In this document: piece after piece, positions 32,969 to 39,818 of the stretch
Position numbering within the stretch: the first letter of the stretch is position 1
Layout: the number at the start of each line of letters is the position of its first letter
Source of the DNA: Isoetes engelmannii
Taxonomy: Eukaryota > Streptophyta > Lycopodiopsida > Isoetales > Isoetaceae
Length of the DNA: 64,000 bases
Reading direction: 5' to 3'
Assembly (NCBI GenBank): GCA_011763485.2
Contig: JAANSK020000021.1
Span: 1 to 64,000 of the forward strand
Notes under the pieces: generated by a model
The model's input: only the letters and a program-made list of their open reading frames with translations
Database searches by the model: none
Told to the model about the DNA's origin: nothing
Program-made: the position numbers and the translations under genes

Positions 32969-33502
32969 ATGACCCGACTCGAACTGATCGCGCAACTGAA
33001 CTGGCTGAACCGGAACGGGATCTGGCTCATCACCCGTGATCAGTTCCGGCTGATCTTCCGTGGCGAAGCTGAAGGCGCCCAGAGCAAGGCCTTGGTCGCG
33101 CATGTGAAGGCCGGCCTGCTGACCCACGTGGCCAGCGGTCTCTACGCCAATCCGAACAGCACCGTCCCGATTGCGGATCCGCTCCTGACCGTCGCCCAGT
33201 ACCTGCGGCCAACCGATTCCGCATACATCTCCCTCGAGTACGCGCTGCACCTGCGGGGCGCGCTGAGCCAGATCCCGTCCCGGCTGACGTTGATGACAAC
33301 CGGCCGAAGCCACACCTTCGAGACGCCGTTCGGCACCATCGAATTCGTGCACACGAACCGGTCGCCGGAGAACTTCCCGGGTGATCCGGATGATGCATTG
33401 CCAGTGGCTGATGTTGCGACGGCCATTCGTGACATGCGTCGCAGTGGCCGCAAGTTCGGCAGCGAACTGGCGGGGCTCGACGATGCGCTGGTGACCTCGT
33501 GA
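32969..33502 (+). CDS. abiEi: AbiEi-family antitoxin
   Basis: 177 residues from ATG 32969; a longer frame to 32798 lacks family similarity. The N-terminal 80 residues form a winged helix (LNWLNRNGIWLITRDQFRLIF ... LVAHVKAGLLTHVASGLYA), followed by the AbiEi C-terminal domain (YLRPTDSAYISLEYALHLRG ... LMTTGRSHTFETPFGTIEF). Type IV antitoxins of this family repress their own promoter and counteract AbiEii. Possible operator: TTCCC/GGGAA inverted repeat around 32917-32932, upstream. Ends in GTGA, overlapping a mini-ORF created by the duplication at 33467-33590. Confidence 0.88.
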   Translation: MTRLELIAQLNWLNRNGIWLITRDQFRLIFRGEAEGAQSKALVAHVKAGLLTHVASGLYANPNSTVPIADPLLTVAQYLRPTDSAYISLEYALHLRGALSQIPSRLTLMTTGRSHTFETPFGTIEFVHTNRSPENFPGDPDDALPVADVATAIRDMRRSGRKFGSELAGLDDALVTS

Positions 33503-33590
33503 AGCGCACACGGGCCGACTTGATCCGCCTGGCGGGGCTCGACGATGCGCTGGTGACCTCGTGAAGCGCACACGGGCCGACTTGATCCGC
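33467..33590 (+). repeat. 62-bp exact tandem duplication at the abiEi/abiEii junction
   Basis: Two identical units, 33467-33528 and 33529-33590, by direct reading. Each carries the last codons of abiEi, the GTGA overlap and the first 10 codons of abiEii. Because 62 is not a multiple of three, the copies do not fuse the genes; they move the real abiEii start to the second unit. Confidence 0.95.
33499..33564 (+). CDS. 21-codon relay mini-ORF between abiEi and abiEii
   Basis: GTG at 33499 overlaps the abiEi stop (GTGA) and is the original abiEii start; the frame now runs 21 codons and stops at TGA 33562-33564, which again overlaps the GTG of the working abiEii. It thus passes terminating ribosomes from one gene to the next by two GTGA overlaps. 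A stable product is unlikely to matter; the act of translation may. Confidence 0.5.
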   Translation: MKRTRADLIRLAGLDDALVTS

Positions 33591-34472
33591 CGCGCGAGCG
33601 ACTACGCGCGTGATCGCGGCGCGCCGCTGCCGACGATCGTCAAGGAAGTCTTGCACTGCGAGATCCTGCACTCGCTGAACGAGAGTGGCGCCACCAGCGA
33701 CCTGACCTTCCAGGGTGGGACTGCCCTCCGTCTGTGCTACGGCGGCACCCGATACAGCGAGGACCTGGATTTCGTAGGCCTCGAAGGTGTTCACCCGGAC
33801 AAGATGGTGCGCTTCGCCGATCTGCTGAAGACCTCGATGGAGGATGCCTACGGTCTCACTGTCGAGGTCGACGACAGATCGAGTGAAAAGGACGATGTCG
33901 TGGTCGCCGTCGATCGCTGGCGCGCACGGATTCGCATCCCCGACCAGAACCCCGCCAACCCGCAGTCGCAGGTCATCAACATCGAGATCGCGGCGGTACC
34001 GTCATACGCGCCGCAACTCATGCCGGTCCGGTCGCCCTACCCGCACCTGCCCGAGCCGATCCGCACGCAGCTGCTGGTGGTCGAGTCGCCCGAAGAAATC
34101 CTGGCGGACAAGATCGTCGCGGTGAGCGCCCGGCCATACCTGAAGGCGCGCGACCTATGGGACCTGAAGATGCTGAAAGACATGGGGATCGCGCAGAACC
34201 TCGACTGGGTCGTCCAGAAGTTCTCCGACTACCACCTGGATCCTGAAGAGCAACTCGAGCGCCTTGGCGGCCGCATCGAGGAGTTGGAAAGACCGGCGGC
34301 GATCACAGCCTTCAGGAAAGAGATGTCGCGATTCGTCGACGCGCGCGTCGCCGAACAGCTACGCAGAGATCTGATTGCCGGCGCAATTCTGCGCGACGCG
34401 GCGCATGTGCTCGACGCGGCTCACCAAGAATTGCAGAACCGCCTGGGGATGAGCGGACCTTCACCAGGATGA
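33561..34472 (+). CDS. abiEii: AbiEii nucleotidyltransferase-like toxin
   Basis: 303 residues from GTG 33561. The DNA polymerase beta-like nucleotidyltransferase signature GGTALRLCYGGTRYSEDLDF is at residues 52-71 and the family's later DKIVAVSARPYLKARDLWDL at about 178-197. Family members such as MenT-type enzymes add nucleotides to tRNA acceptor ends and halt growth, giving phage abortive infection or plasmid stabilisation. The whole protein looks intact and of normal length. Held in check by the upstream AbiEi product. Confidence 0.88.
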   Translation: MKRTRADLIRRASDYARDRGAPLPTIVKEVLHCEILHSLNESGATSDLTFQGGTALRLCYGGTRYSEDLDFVGLEGVHPDKMVRFADLLKTSMEDAYGLTVEVDDRSSEKDDVVVAVDRWRARIRIPDQNPANPQSQVINIEIAAVPSYAPQLMPVRSPYPHLPEPIRTQLLVVESPEEILADKIVAVSARPYLKARDLWDLKMLKDMGIAQNLDWVVQKFSDYHLDPEEQLERLGGRIEELERPAAITAFRKEMSRFVDARVAEQLRRDLIAGAILRDAAHVLDAAHQELQNRLGMSGPSPG

Positions 34473-34627
34473 GTCCTAGGGCTTCCGGCAGCCTGTATTG
34501 CCGATCGAGATGGGCCGCTCAGTCTGATGGTTCTATGAATGCAATCCAACAGAGAACCCCAACGAGTGACAGTAGCGCGAGAACAACGGCCCATTCCATA
34601 TCAGCATCCTCTTGACCGCGAAACGCT
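34473..34627. other. convergent gap with no feature
   Basis: 155 bases between abiEii and the pseudogene on the opposite strand. I see no gene and no clear terminator here. Confidence 0.4.
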
Positions 34628-35115
34628 TCAGCACATCGTACTCTCAGGGGTTCGCAATAGACCGCCAGGGAGCTTGATGGCACTCGCGCATACTCGTACC
34701 TCGAACCCCATCCTGACCATCACATCACGAGAAGCATTCACACAGCCAGCCGAGTCGTCCTTATGAAACCAGGCGCCTGTGACCGTGAATGAATGTGCAG
34801 TGACATCGAACCAATGTGAGCGCCGGAGGATTTTCGGCAACTTGAGTGTGAAGTGCTCGCCCAGATTGTCACAAGCGAAGCCCTCTCGGCGCGAGGTGCT
34901 CGCGCCATCAGTCTGTGGATCGCATCGTTGAGCCCGGGATAGCCTTCGAGTTCATCAGAAAGGTCGCCGTCCATCACCAAGACATCACCGGCCCATGCGT
35001 CGAGATACCGAACGATGCCCGCGCGAGCATCTCGAGCGGCCAGCTCGCCGAGGTTCATTGACGCTGAGCCACAGCAATTGCCCGGATGAACGAGGAGCAG
35101 GACCTGATCTTTCAT
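34628..35115 (-). pseudogene. frameshifted plasmid protein (GAWFHKDDSAGCVNASRD family)
   Basis: Two frames join to make one family-like protein. From ATG 35115 the first 75 residues (VLLLVHPGNCCGSASMNLG, DVLVMDGDLSDELEGYPGLND) read well, then the sense moves to the neighbouring frame within about 34880-34900 (ACDNLGEHFTLKLPKIL, TVTGAWFHKDDSAGCVN) and ends at 34628. The combined pattern resembles a family of conjugative elements with a GAWY..GCVN core that I cannot name. Either a recent disabling frameshift or a base-call error. Its start overlaps the upstream stop (ATGA), last in the operon from 36775. Confidence 0.65.
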
Positions 35116-35444
35116 TCGCCCGACTTCGTATCGGCTGTCGCACCGGCCGCGAGCGCTGCTTCAAGGCGTGCTTTGCCGGCCGAGGTGAGCTCCGCTTCCC
35201 CCACGCCGCTCTCGACATAGGTGTTGACGTACACCCAGCCCGCTTGAACGAGCGGCTTCAGGTAGCCCCCGCCCCAGCGCGCGGCGCCTTGCTTGGTCCA
35301 CCGGTATCGACGAAGCCCATCCGGGGTGATCCTCGGCGCAATCCGTTCAGCGATGCCGGTGACCCGAAAGCCAGGGTATTTCGACAACAGCTTGAGCAAC
35401 GCCAGGCGCTGTGGGGTCAGCTTGGGTTCCTTCGGCGCCGTCAC
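35112..35444 (-). CDS. winged-helix DNA-binding protein
   Basis: 110 residues. LTPQRLALLKLLSKYPGFRVTGIAERI begins a MarR/ArsR-like winged helix; the wing and second helix run to GWVYVNTYVESG, followed by LTSAGKARLEAAL, the usual ending of such domains. Overlaps neighbours on both sides by 4 bases. A transcription regulator of the operon or element is plausible. Confidence 0.65.
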   Translation of the reverse strand: MTAPKEPKLTPQRLALLKLLSKYPGFRVTGIAERIAPRITPDGLRRYRWTKQGAARWGGGYLKPLVQAGWVYVNTYVESGVGEAELTSAGKARLEAALAAGATADTKSGE

Positions 35445-35695
35445 GCCGCCACCTTGGCGGTGAACACCTTTCCGTCACGCTCGACGCCGATGATGTCGGT
35501 GCCGTCCACCGTGTGCAGGCCCGCGTGCTCGTTGTCGTGGGCACGTGCCCAATTGCTGGACTTCACGGTGAACGGCTCGCAGGGATTGGCATCAATGCCG
35601 ACCCCGGCGCGGGCCGCGTAGGCGCCGGCTATGTAGGCCGCATCCAACTCGATTTCGTCATCCCCCACGCGGAGACGGTTATTCCTCTGTTTCAT
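35441..35695 (-). CDS. small unknown protein in coupled operon
   Basis: 84 residues from ATG 35695; the frame runs further upstream but the upstream gene ends there in an ATGA overlap. EIELDAAYIAGAYAARAGVG and CEPFTVKSSNWARAHDNEHAGL are the main blocks. Soluble, no recognised family. Coupled to winged-helix gene downstream by another 4-base overlap. Confidence 0.6.
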   Translation of the reverse strand: MKQRNNRLRVGDDEIELDAAYIAGAYAARAGVGIDANPCEPFTVKSSNWARAHDNEHAGLHTVDGTDIIGVERDGKVFTAKVAA

Positions 35696-35949
35696 GAAGA
35701 GGCTTTCCGTTCGATTTTGGCGAGGGTGCTGATGGCGTCGTCGACCGAGGGGGCGATCCGCTCGACGGTGCGCAGATCGGTCCAGGACCAGCCCGTGTTG
35801 AGCCGCAGTTCGTACCGGCCGCGGCCCAGAGAGGTCACCGCGGCGAGCTGGGTCGCATGCTTCCGAATTGCCGCCAGCAGCGACGAGGGAAACGAATGCC
35901 CGGTGCACTCAGGCCGGCGGCCGGCGGCCGCTGGCAGCATGGCTCTCAC
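35692..35949 (-). CDS. small unknown protein in coupled operon
   Basis: 85 residues from GTG 35949, which overlaps the upstream stop (GTGA). The core RYELRLNTGWSWTDLRTVERIA followed by a helix suggests a small alpha/beta fold. Ends in ATGA. No family recognised. Confidence 0.55.
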   Translation of the reverse strand: MRAMLPAAAGRRPECTGHSFPSSLLAAIRKHATQLAAVTSLGRGRYELRLNTGWSWTDLRTVERIAPSVDDAISTLAKIERKASS

Positions 35950-36401
35950 GACGCCGCCCTGGCCGGCGAGCGGCTGATGACGATCTCCGGCAATGGATCG
36001 GCGGTCAGCCGCCGGGTCAGACCGAAGTGATCCGCACGGCTGAAACCCGACGATCCATGCACTGCGAGTGCGCGACTGAGCGCTGCATGCAACTCGATCG
36101 ACCGTTTGCCGTCGAGGTGAACGTGATCAGCATCAGGACTCACCCGTTCATCCGAACGTAGGCCCAGGGTGCTCTTGGTCGTTCGCATGAAGACTGCAAT
36201 GGCGTGGATGTCATCCGGCCTCAGCCGGCAACCATCGGCCACACCGATGCCACCAGCATCGACGAGCGCATTGACGACCTCGATCTGTCCCAGCGACAGC
36301 TTCCCGAGAACGCTCAAAGCCATTCGAAGCGCATGTGCTTGTTCGATGGTCATCGCCATCAGGACGCGATCAGGCCCTGCTGATTCTTGTGCGTGGGTCA
36401 T
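35946..36401 (-). CDS. unknown operon protein
   Basis: 151 residues from ATG 36401 (a longer frame begins in the upstream gene's coding region and is rejected). N-terminal helical (TIEQAHALRMALSVLGKLSLGQIEVVNALVD), middle CRLRPDDIHAIAVFM, C-terminal helical. Starts 5 bases after the end of the upstream gene. No recognised domain. Confidence 0.55.
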   Translation of the reverse strand: MTHAQESAGPDRVLMAMTIEQAHALRMALSVLGKLSLGQIEVVNALVDAGGIGVADGCRLRPDDIHAIAVFMRTTKSTLGLRSDERVSPDADHVHLDGKRSIELHAALSRALAVHGSSGFSRADHFGLTRRLTADPLPEIVISRSPARAAS

Positions 36402-36406
36402 GGTGC

Positions 36407-36775
36407 TTACCAATCGAAGGTGGGGAGGCCGTCGATGACATCGCCATCGCGGTCGAGCTGAAGAAGACCGAAACCATTGGTTCGCACCGATTCCCATAGT
36501 TGAGCAAACGCATCCGAGAGGCCTGCTTCGGCGAAATGCCGCTTGAACCCGTTGACCTGCTCATCGTCGCAGTGGGGCATCAGGCTGATCAGGTAACCGT
36601 ATCCGCTGGCTGCCACCATCACCGGCGTCCCGACCATGCCCGCGATCCTCAGCAAAGCCTCGTCATCTTCGTGAGTGATGTGATGGTTCGACGCCACGAT
36701 GAACGCACCACATTCGACAGCGACATTGTTCAGACCCGCACAGCGCATCGGGGACGGCATCAGGGACGAGTTCAT
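36407..36775 (-). CDS. conserved mobile-element protein (DUF5983-like)
   Basis: 122 residues from ATG 36775 with GGAG 5 bases upstream. The ending FGLLQLDRDGDVIDGLPTFDW is the hallmark of a small family I recall as DUF5983, common on conjugative elements; the number is unverified. First gene of a leftward operon of six, driven by the operator-bearing promoter at 36854-36882 and coupled throughout by 4-base overlaps or short gaps. Confidence 0.65.
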   Translation of the reverse strand: MNSSLMPSPMRCAGLNNVAVECGAFIVASNHHITHEDDEALLRIAGMVGTPVMVAASGYGYLISLMPHCDDEQVNGFKRHFAEAGLSDAFAQLWESVRTNGFGLLQLDRDGDVIDGLPTFDW

Positions 36776-36853
36776 GGCGGCTCCATGGAAGGTCAATCGG
36801 GGAGGATGCTGGTCGGCGAGCCGAATTTCTGGATGCCTCAGCGGTGTGTCGTT

Positions 36854-36882
36854 ACATTAGCGTAACGCGTTACACCTTGCAA
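36854..36882 (-). promoter_or_regulatory. operator site C with leftward promoter
   Basis: Minus strand -35 TTGCAA (36877-36882), 17-base spacer, -10 TAATGT (36854-36859). The spacer holds the perfect 12-bp palindrome GTAACGCGTTAC at 36862-36873. This is the best copy of the motif found at the four operon heads. Leader to the ATG at 36775 about 70 bases. Confidence 0.78.
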
Positions 36883-36952
36883 GATTGCTGATTACTTTTT
36901 TTGCGCCCTGTACCAGGTTCAGGTCGAAATCCATTCGATAAATGGGAACGAG

Positions 36953-36982
36953 TTGTTGTCATCCGGCTCGCAGCGGTCTAAT
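36953..36982 (+). promoter_or_regulatory. sigma-70 promoter of the structured RNA
   Basis: -35 TTGTTG (36953-36958), 18-base spacer, -10 TCTAAT (36977-36982, five of six to consensus). Predicts transcription from about 36989 into the structured RNA and its terminator at 37169-37200. Confidence 0.6.
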
Positions 36983-36988
36983 CTAAAG

Positions 36989-37200
36989 ATCAACTCAGTC
37001 GTCGGCCGTTACTCTCATGTCGATCTCACTCCCATCCTTTCGCTTCGCAGGCCTAATTCAGGCAGGCGGACGCGACCGCGCGAGCGGGAGGAACAACGTG
37101 TAAACGGTCGATCTCTCGGGATCGGCCGCAAGGCCAACCGAGATGATGGGTGACCACGGTCACCCCTGAAACCCGGAAGGCTCTGTCTCCCGGGTTTTTT
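36989..37200 (+). ncRNA. candidate structured small RNA, about 210 nt
   Basis: No open frame of note; the 3' half folds into three successive stems. (1) TCTCGG/CCGAGA (37114-37119 with 37138-37143) enclosing GGCC-gcaa-GGCC, a GNRA-capped helix at 37124-37135. (2) GGGTGACC/GGTCACCC at 37148-37165. (3) The terminator stem at 37169-37197. Promoter upstream, two tRNA genes downstream. I cannot match it to a known RNA class (not tRNA, tmRNA or RNase P). Exact 5' end is inferred. Confidence 0.55.
37169..37200 (+). terminator. intrinsic terminator of the structured RNA
   Basis: Stem AAACCCGG/CCGGGTTT with a 13-base loop followed directly by a T run (TTTTTT ending at 37200). A textbook rho-independent terminator just before the tRNA-Gly gene. 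Confidence 0.85.
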
Positions 37201-37220
37201 CGTGCTTCTTGTATCTCTTC

Positions 37221-37294
37221 GCCAGCGTGGATCAGTGGTCGATCAGCAGCCTTCCAAGTTGCTCACACGGGTTCGATTCCCGTCGCCGGCTCCA
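37221..37294 (+). tRNA. tRNA-Gly (anticodon UCC)
   Basis: 74 nt including encoded CCA. Acceptor GCCAGCG pairs with CGCCGGC with one A-C mismatch at position 4. D-stem GATC/GATC; anticodon stem GCAGC/GTTGC with loop CTTCCAA (UCC); T-arm ACGGG-TTCGATT-CCCGT. D-loop and T-loop are canonical. Complete, though the acceptor mismatch is unusual. Confidence 0.9.
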
Positions 37295-37323
37295 TTCCGC
37301 GTTGACCCATGTAGTGAATCAGC

Positions 37324-37400
37324 ACCCCTGTAGCTCAGCCTGGAAGAGCAGGTTCTTCCTACGAACACGGTCGCGCGTTCAAATCGCGCCAGGGGTTCCA
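37324..37400 (+). tRNA. tRNA-Arg (anticodon CCU)
   Basis: 77 nt including encoded CCA. Acceptor ACCCCTG/CAGGGGT pairs fully. D-stem GCTC/GAGC; anticodon loop TTCCTAC (CCU) on stem GGTTC/GAACA with one G-A mismatch at its outer pair; T-arm GCGCG-TTCAAAT-CGCGC. Reads the rare AGG codon. Plasmid- and phage-borne rare-codon tRNAs often supplement the host. Confidence 0.9.
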
Positions 37401-37402
37401 CA

Positions 37403-37714
37403 TCAGTCGGGATGTCGACTTGCTTCGTATCTGGCTCGCCAGGTGAGAGCGAAACAGACCATCCAGGAAAACGTGGCCAGGTGAAGCTCGAAGGTCGGGT
37501 TGTGCGGCTTATCGCTGTTCTCGTGAGGCATCCACATGATCACGCACATGATGCTGAGGGCGCCGGCGATGACTGCCAGCAGCATCAGTGTCACCACGAC
37601 AGCGGCTGATCGGTTCCGCTTGCGCGTGGCATCTGAGGAACCGACAGACGAAGCAACGCGGGGCGATAGTGCGCGCGCCGCAGTGCATTCCTGTCTAGCT
37701 ATACCGTCGTACAT
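37403..37714 (-). CDS. small two-helix membrane protein
   Basis: 103 residues from ATG 37714. A basic N-terminus leads to a hydrophobic helix (AAVVVTLMLLAVIAGALSIM) and a second, shorter one (LHLATFSWMVCFALTW), with a short outside loop between. No family recognised. Runs toward the tRNA-Arg 3' end, stopping 3 bases short of it. Could be mistaken for noise, but the hydrophobicity profile and codon ending bias look coding. Confidence 0.5.
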   Translation of the reverse strand: MYDGIARQECTAARALSPRVASSVGSSDATRKRNRSAAVVVTLMLLAVIAGALSIMCVIMWMPHENSDKPHNPTFELHLATFSWMVCFALTWRARYEASRHPD

Positions 37715-37806
37715 AAGCAACAGTAAGCGGCGGCCGTCAACGGGTCAATCTGTGGCTGCCGACTGTCCCTTCACCGCACGGATCTGTGAATCGCAGCACC
37801 CATGTC

Positions 37807-38376
37807 ATGAACGCAAAGATTCTTCAGCTCGATGTCACCGGCACGCCGGCCGCCTGGCTCACCCTTCACCAGGCGGCGACGCTGTACGTGAGGAACCGTG
37901 TGCGCTGGGAAGCCGGCGCCGAGAGCTTCACGCTGCGCGGGGGCCGCGCCCGGAATGGCGAACCCAGCGAGCTGGTGATCAACGCGATCGTCGGAACGGG
38001 GGAGCGCTACAACAAGCTGAGGGCCAAGCCGGGACCGGCAAGTGGCCGCGAGATCTTCCTGCGCGATCGCATCTGCATGTACTGCGGAATTCCGCTGACG
38101 ATGCGGACCGCTACCGTCGATCATGTGTTCCCAGCAGCACGGGGAGGCCCGTACATTTTTGAGAATCTTGCCCTTTCCTGTGCTCGATGCAATGCATACA
38201 AGGGCTGCCGCAGCCCCGAAGAAGCAGGGCTCAAGCTCCTGGCGGTTCCCTACCGGCCCGATCCGGCTGCGCTGATGCTGCTGCTGGCCAGTGGCCGCCG
38301 CATCACCGCCTGTCAGCAGGCGATGCTGGAAGCCATGGCCTCCAAGGCACCTGCAAACCGTCGCGCCTGGTGCTGA
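37807..38376 (+). CDS. HNH endonuclease-domain protein
   Basis: 189 residues from ATG 37807. The HNH core lies at about 95-145: RDRICMYCGIPL (first zinc pair), TVDHVFPAARGG (catalytic His after Asp), FENLALSCARCNAYKG (Asn and second zinc pair). The arrangement CxxC-DH-N-CxxC is complete. N-terminal part resembles the 'YVRNRVRW' extension of small plasmid HNH proteins. Probably a DNA nicking or cutting enzyme; solo homing-type or defence role. Not followed by a coupled gene. Confidence 0.85.
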   Translation: MNAKILQLDVTGTPAAWLTLHQAATLYVRNRVRWEAGAESFTLRGGRARNGEPSELVINAIVGTGERYNKLRAKPGPASGREIFLRDRICMYCGIPLTMRTATVDHVFPAARGGPYIFENLALSCARCNAYKGCRSPEEAGLKLLAVPYRPDPAALMLLLASGRRITACQQAMLEAMASKAPANRRAWC

Positions 38377-38422
38377 TCAGCGCCAGGCGCAACGGCTGCA
38401 CCCGAGGACCGCGTTGGTGGTT

Positions 38423-38890
38423 TCAGTCGCCGTAGCGATTCAGGTCATTCATGATCGCAAGCAGCACCTGGCTGACGGGCCTTGGGGTGGACGTCGCGAG
38501 GGTCTGAAGCAGATGGAGCTTCTTGCGAAGATCCTCGACGGGTGACAGCCGTTGCTTGATCAGCGCCAGTTCTGCGTGCAACCCGAGTGCCGCCGGCAAG
38601 CGCGCGCGCCGGCGGGGCACAACTGGAACTTCATCAACAGGAATCGAGACCACAGGCGCCGGCCGCGGCTTGCGGCGGATCGGAGCCTGTCCATGGCCTT
38701 CAGCGGCCACGTAGCTGATCACCGGGCCGTTGCGCCTGAGGATGATTTTCTGGTCGGCCCTGAGGCGCTTCAGGTTCGGCTTGATGGCCTTCTGGTCCAG
38801 GCCGAGCTTGGCGGCAAGCTGGTCGACCGTGAACTCTCCGCCGGCAAGCGTGGCAAGGAGTCGGGAGGTGATCAATCCCGGATCGCTCAT
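38423..38890 (-). CDS. winged-helix DNA-binding protein, last gene of the ligase operon
   Basis: 155 residues from ATG 38890; upstream starts (38902, 38944) would overlap the neighbouring gene. Residues 5-55 (LITSRLLATLAGGEFTVDQLAAKLGLDQKAIKPNLKRLRA) are a winged helix. A proline-rich linker leads to a helical tail. A candidate regulator for the operon or for operator sites, unproven. Confidence 0.6.
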   Translation of the reverse strand: MSDPGLITSRLLATLAGGEFTVDQLAAKLGLDQKAIKPNLKRLRADQKIILRRNGPVISYVAAEGHGQAPIRRKPRPAPVVSIPVDEVPVVPRRRARLPAALGLHAELALIKQRLSPVEDLRKKLHLLQTLATSTPRPVSQVLLAIMNDLNRYGD

Positions 38891-38924
38891 GTTTCCGTCC
38901 ATTTCGTTGATCTGTTGCGGGTGT

Positions 38925-39764
38925 TCAAGAGGGCGGTCGTTCACGCTGTTCCGTCATGACCCCGTTTGGCCATATCTGACGGTGATGAAGCAGCGTTCCG
39001 AACCCGGGGATTGTGACGGTCTCCGTCCAACTGCGGACCGGCTGAGGACCCGTCGGGCGGTCGCCGTCCGGCATCCCGGCGCGAGGCGCCGAAGTCTCCA
39101 ACGGTTTGTCAGCGGATACCGCCGGATCGTCGGTGTACTGGAACGGGTTCTCAAGCTGGAACGCCGGCGGCACATCGAGACCGGCCGGCAATGTCTGTCT
39201 GGCGCACCACCGCCACTGATTGGGGTCGAGCGCAACGTGCGCCGCCAGGTCGGCGATCGACTGTAGGTCGGCGTCCTCGTCCGGCAAGGTCACCGCCAGG
39301 TCGAACCCGGGCGGATTGATGCCGTCGCCCCAGCTGCGCGCCCGGAGCAATACCCTGAGCACCCGGCCGTCCGGGACATGGAGCAGCGCCGTGGTGGCAT
39401 CGACCACTTCGAATTCCGAGATCTCGATCTCGGCCGGGGTGGGATGCGCGAGACCAGGGAAGATCTCTCCGACCTCGGCTGAGGCGGCCGGCAGCGCGAT
39501 CTTGCTGATCGATACTGCCGCCTCACGCAAGCCGGATTCGAGCGATCGATCTGCACAACTGGAATGGAACGGGCGTTCCGCGTGGCGAAAGTGCGGCCTT
39601 CGCCGGTAGGAAAGGCTTTCGGCGTTGACCGCTTCCAGCGGCGCCTGACAGCCGGGGCAGATACAGCCGCACGCAAGGCCGGTTTTGACCTCTCGGACAT
39701 GGCGTGCACGGCCGGTGGCCACATCGGTGGCGAAAACAATTCGGTTGTCGGTGGTCGCGCTCAT
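38925..39764 (-). CDS. CoiA-like zinc protein of unknown function
   Basis: 279 residues. The N-terminal CGCICPGCQAPLEAV followed by RPHFRHAE is the zinc and HFRH signature found in CoiA-like and related putative nuclease proteins. The later part does not show an obvious PD-(D/E)XK core, so nuclease activity is uncertain. A GTAACGCG half-site lies just upstream at 39780-39787, which may act as an internal regulatory site. Confidence 0.6.
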   Translation of the reverse strand: MSATTDNRIVFATDVATGRARHVREVKTGLACGCICPGCQAPLEAVNAESLSYRRRPHFRHAERPFHSSCADRSLESGLREAAVSISKIALPAASAEVGEIFPGLAHPTPAEIEISEFEVVDATTALLHVPDGRVLRVLLRARSWGDGINPPGFDLAVTLPDEDADLQSIADLAAHVALDPNQWRWCARQTLPAGLDVPPAFQLENPFQYTDDPAVSADKPLETSAPRAGMPDGDRPTGPQPVRSWTETVTIPGFGTLLHHRQIWPNGVMTEQRERPPS

Positions 39765-39818
39765 GGATGCGGCCGAACTGTAACGCGGTCGGCGGAGCCC
39801 GTGAAGTCAGACAGCGGT

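Noticed and set aside
36989-37200. tmRNA, 6S RNA or RNase P
   Set aside because: Size and stems do not fit: no tRNA-like ends, no long single bulged helix and no RNase P core by eye.
39780-39787. Fifth operator, half-site GTAACGCG before the CoiA-like gene
   Set aside because: Only one half matches (GTAACGCG, then GTCG); not counted in the regulon but noted as possible internal site.
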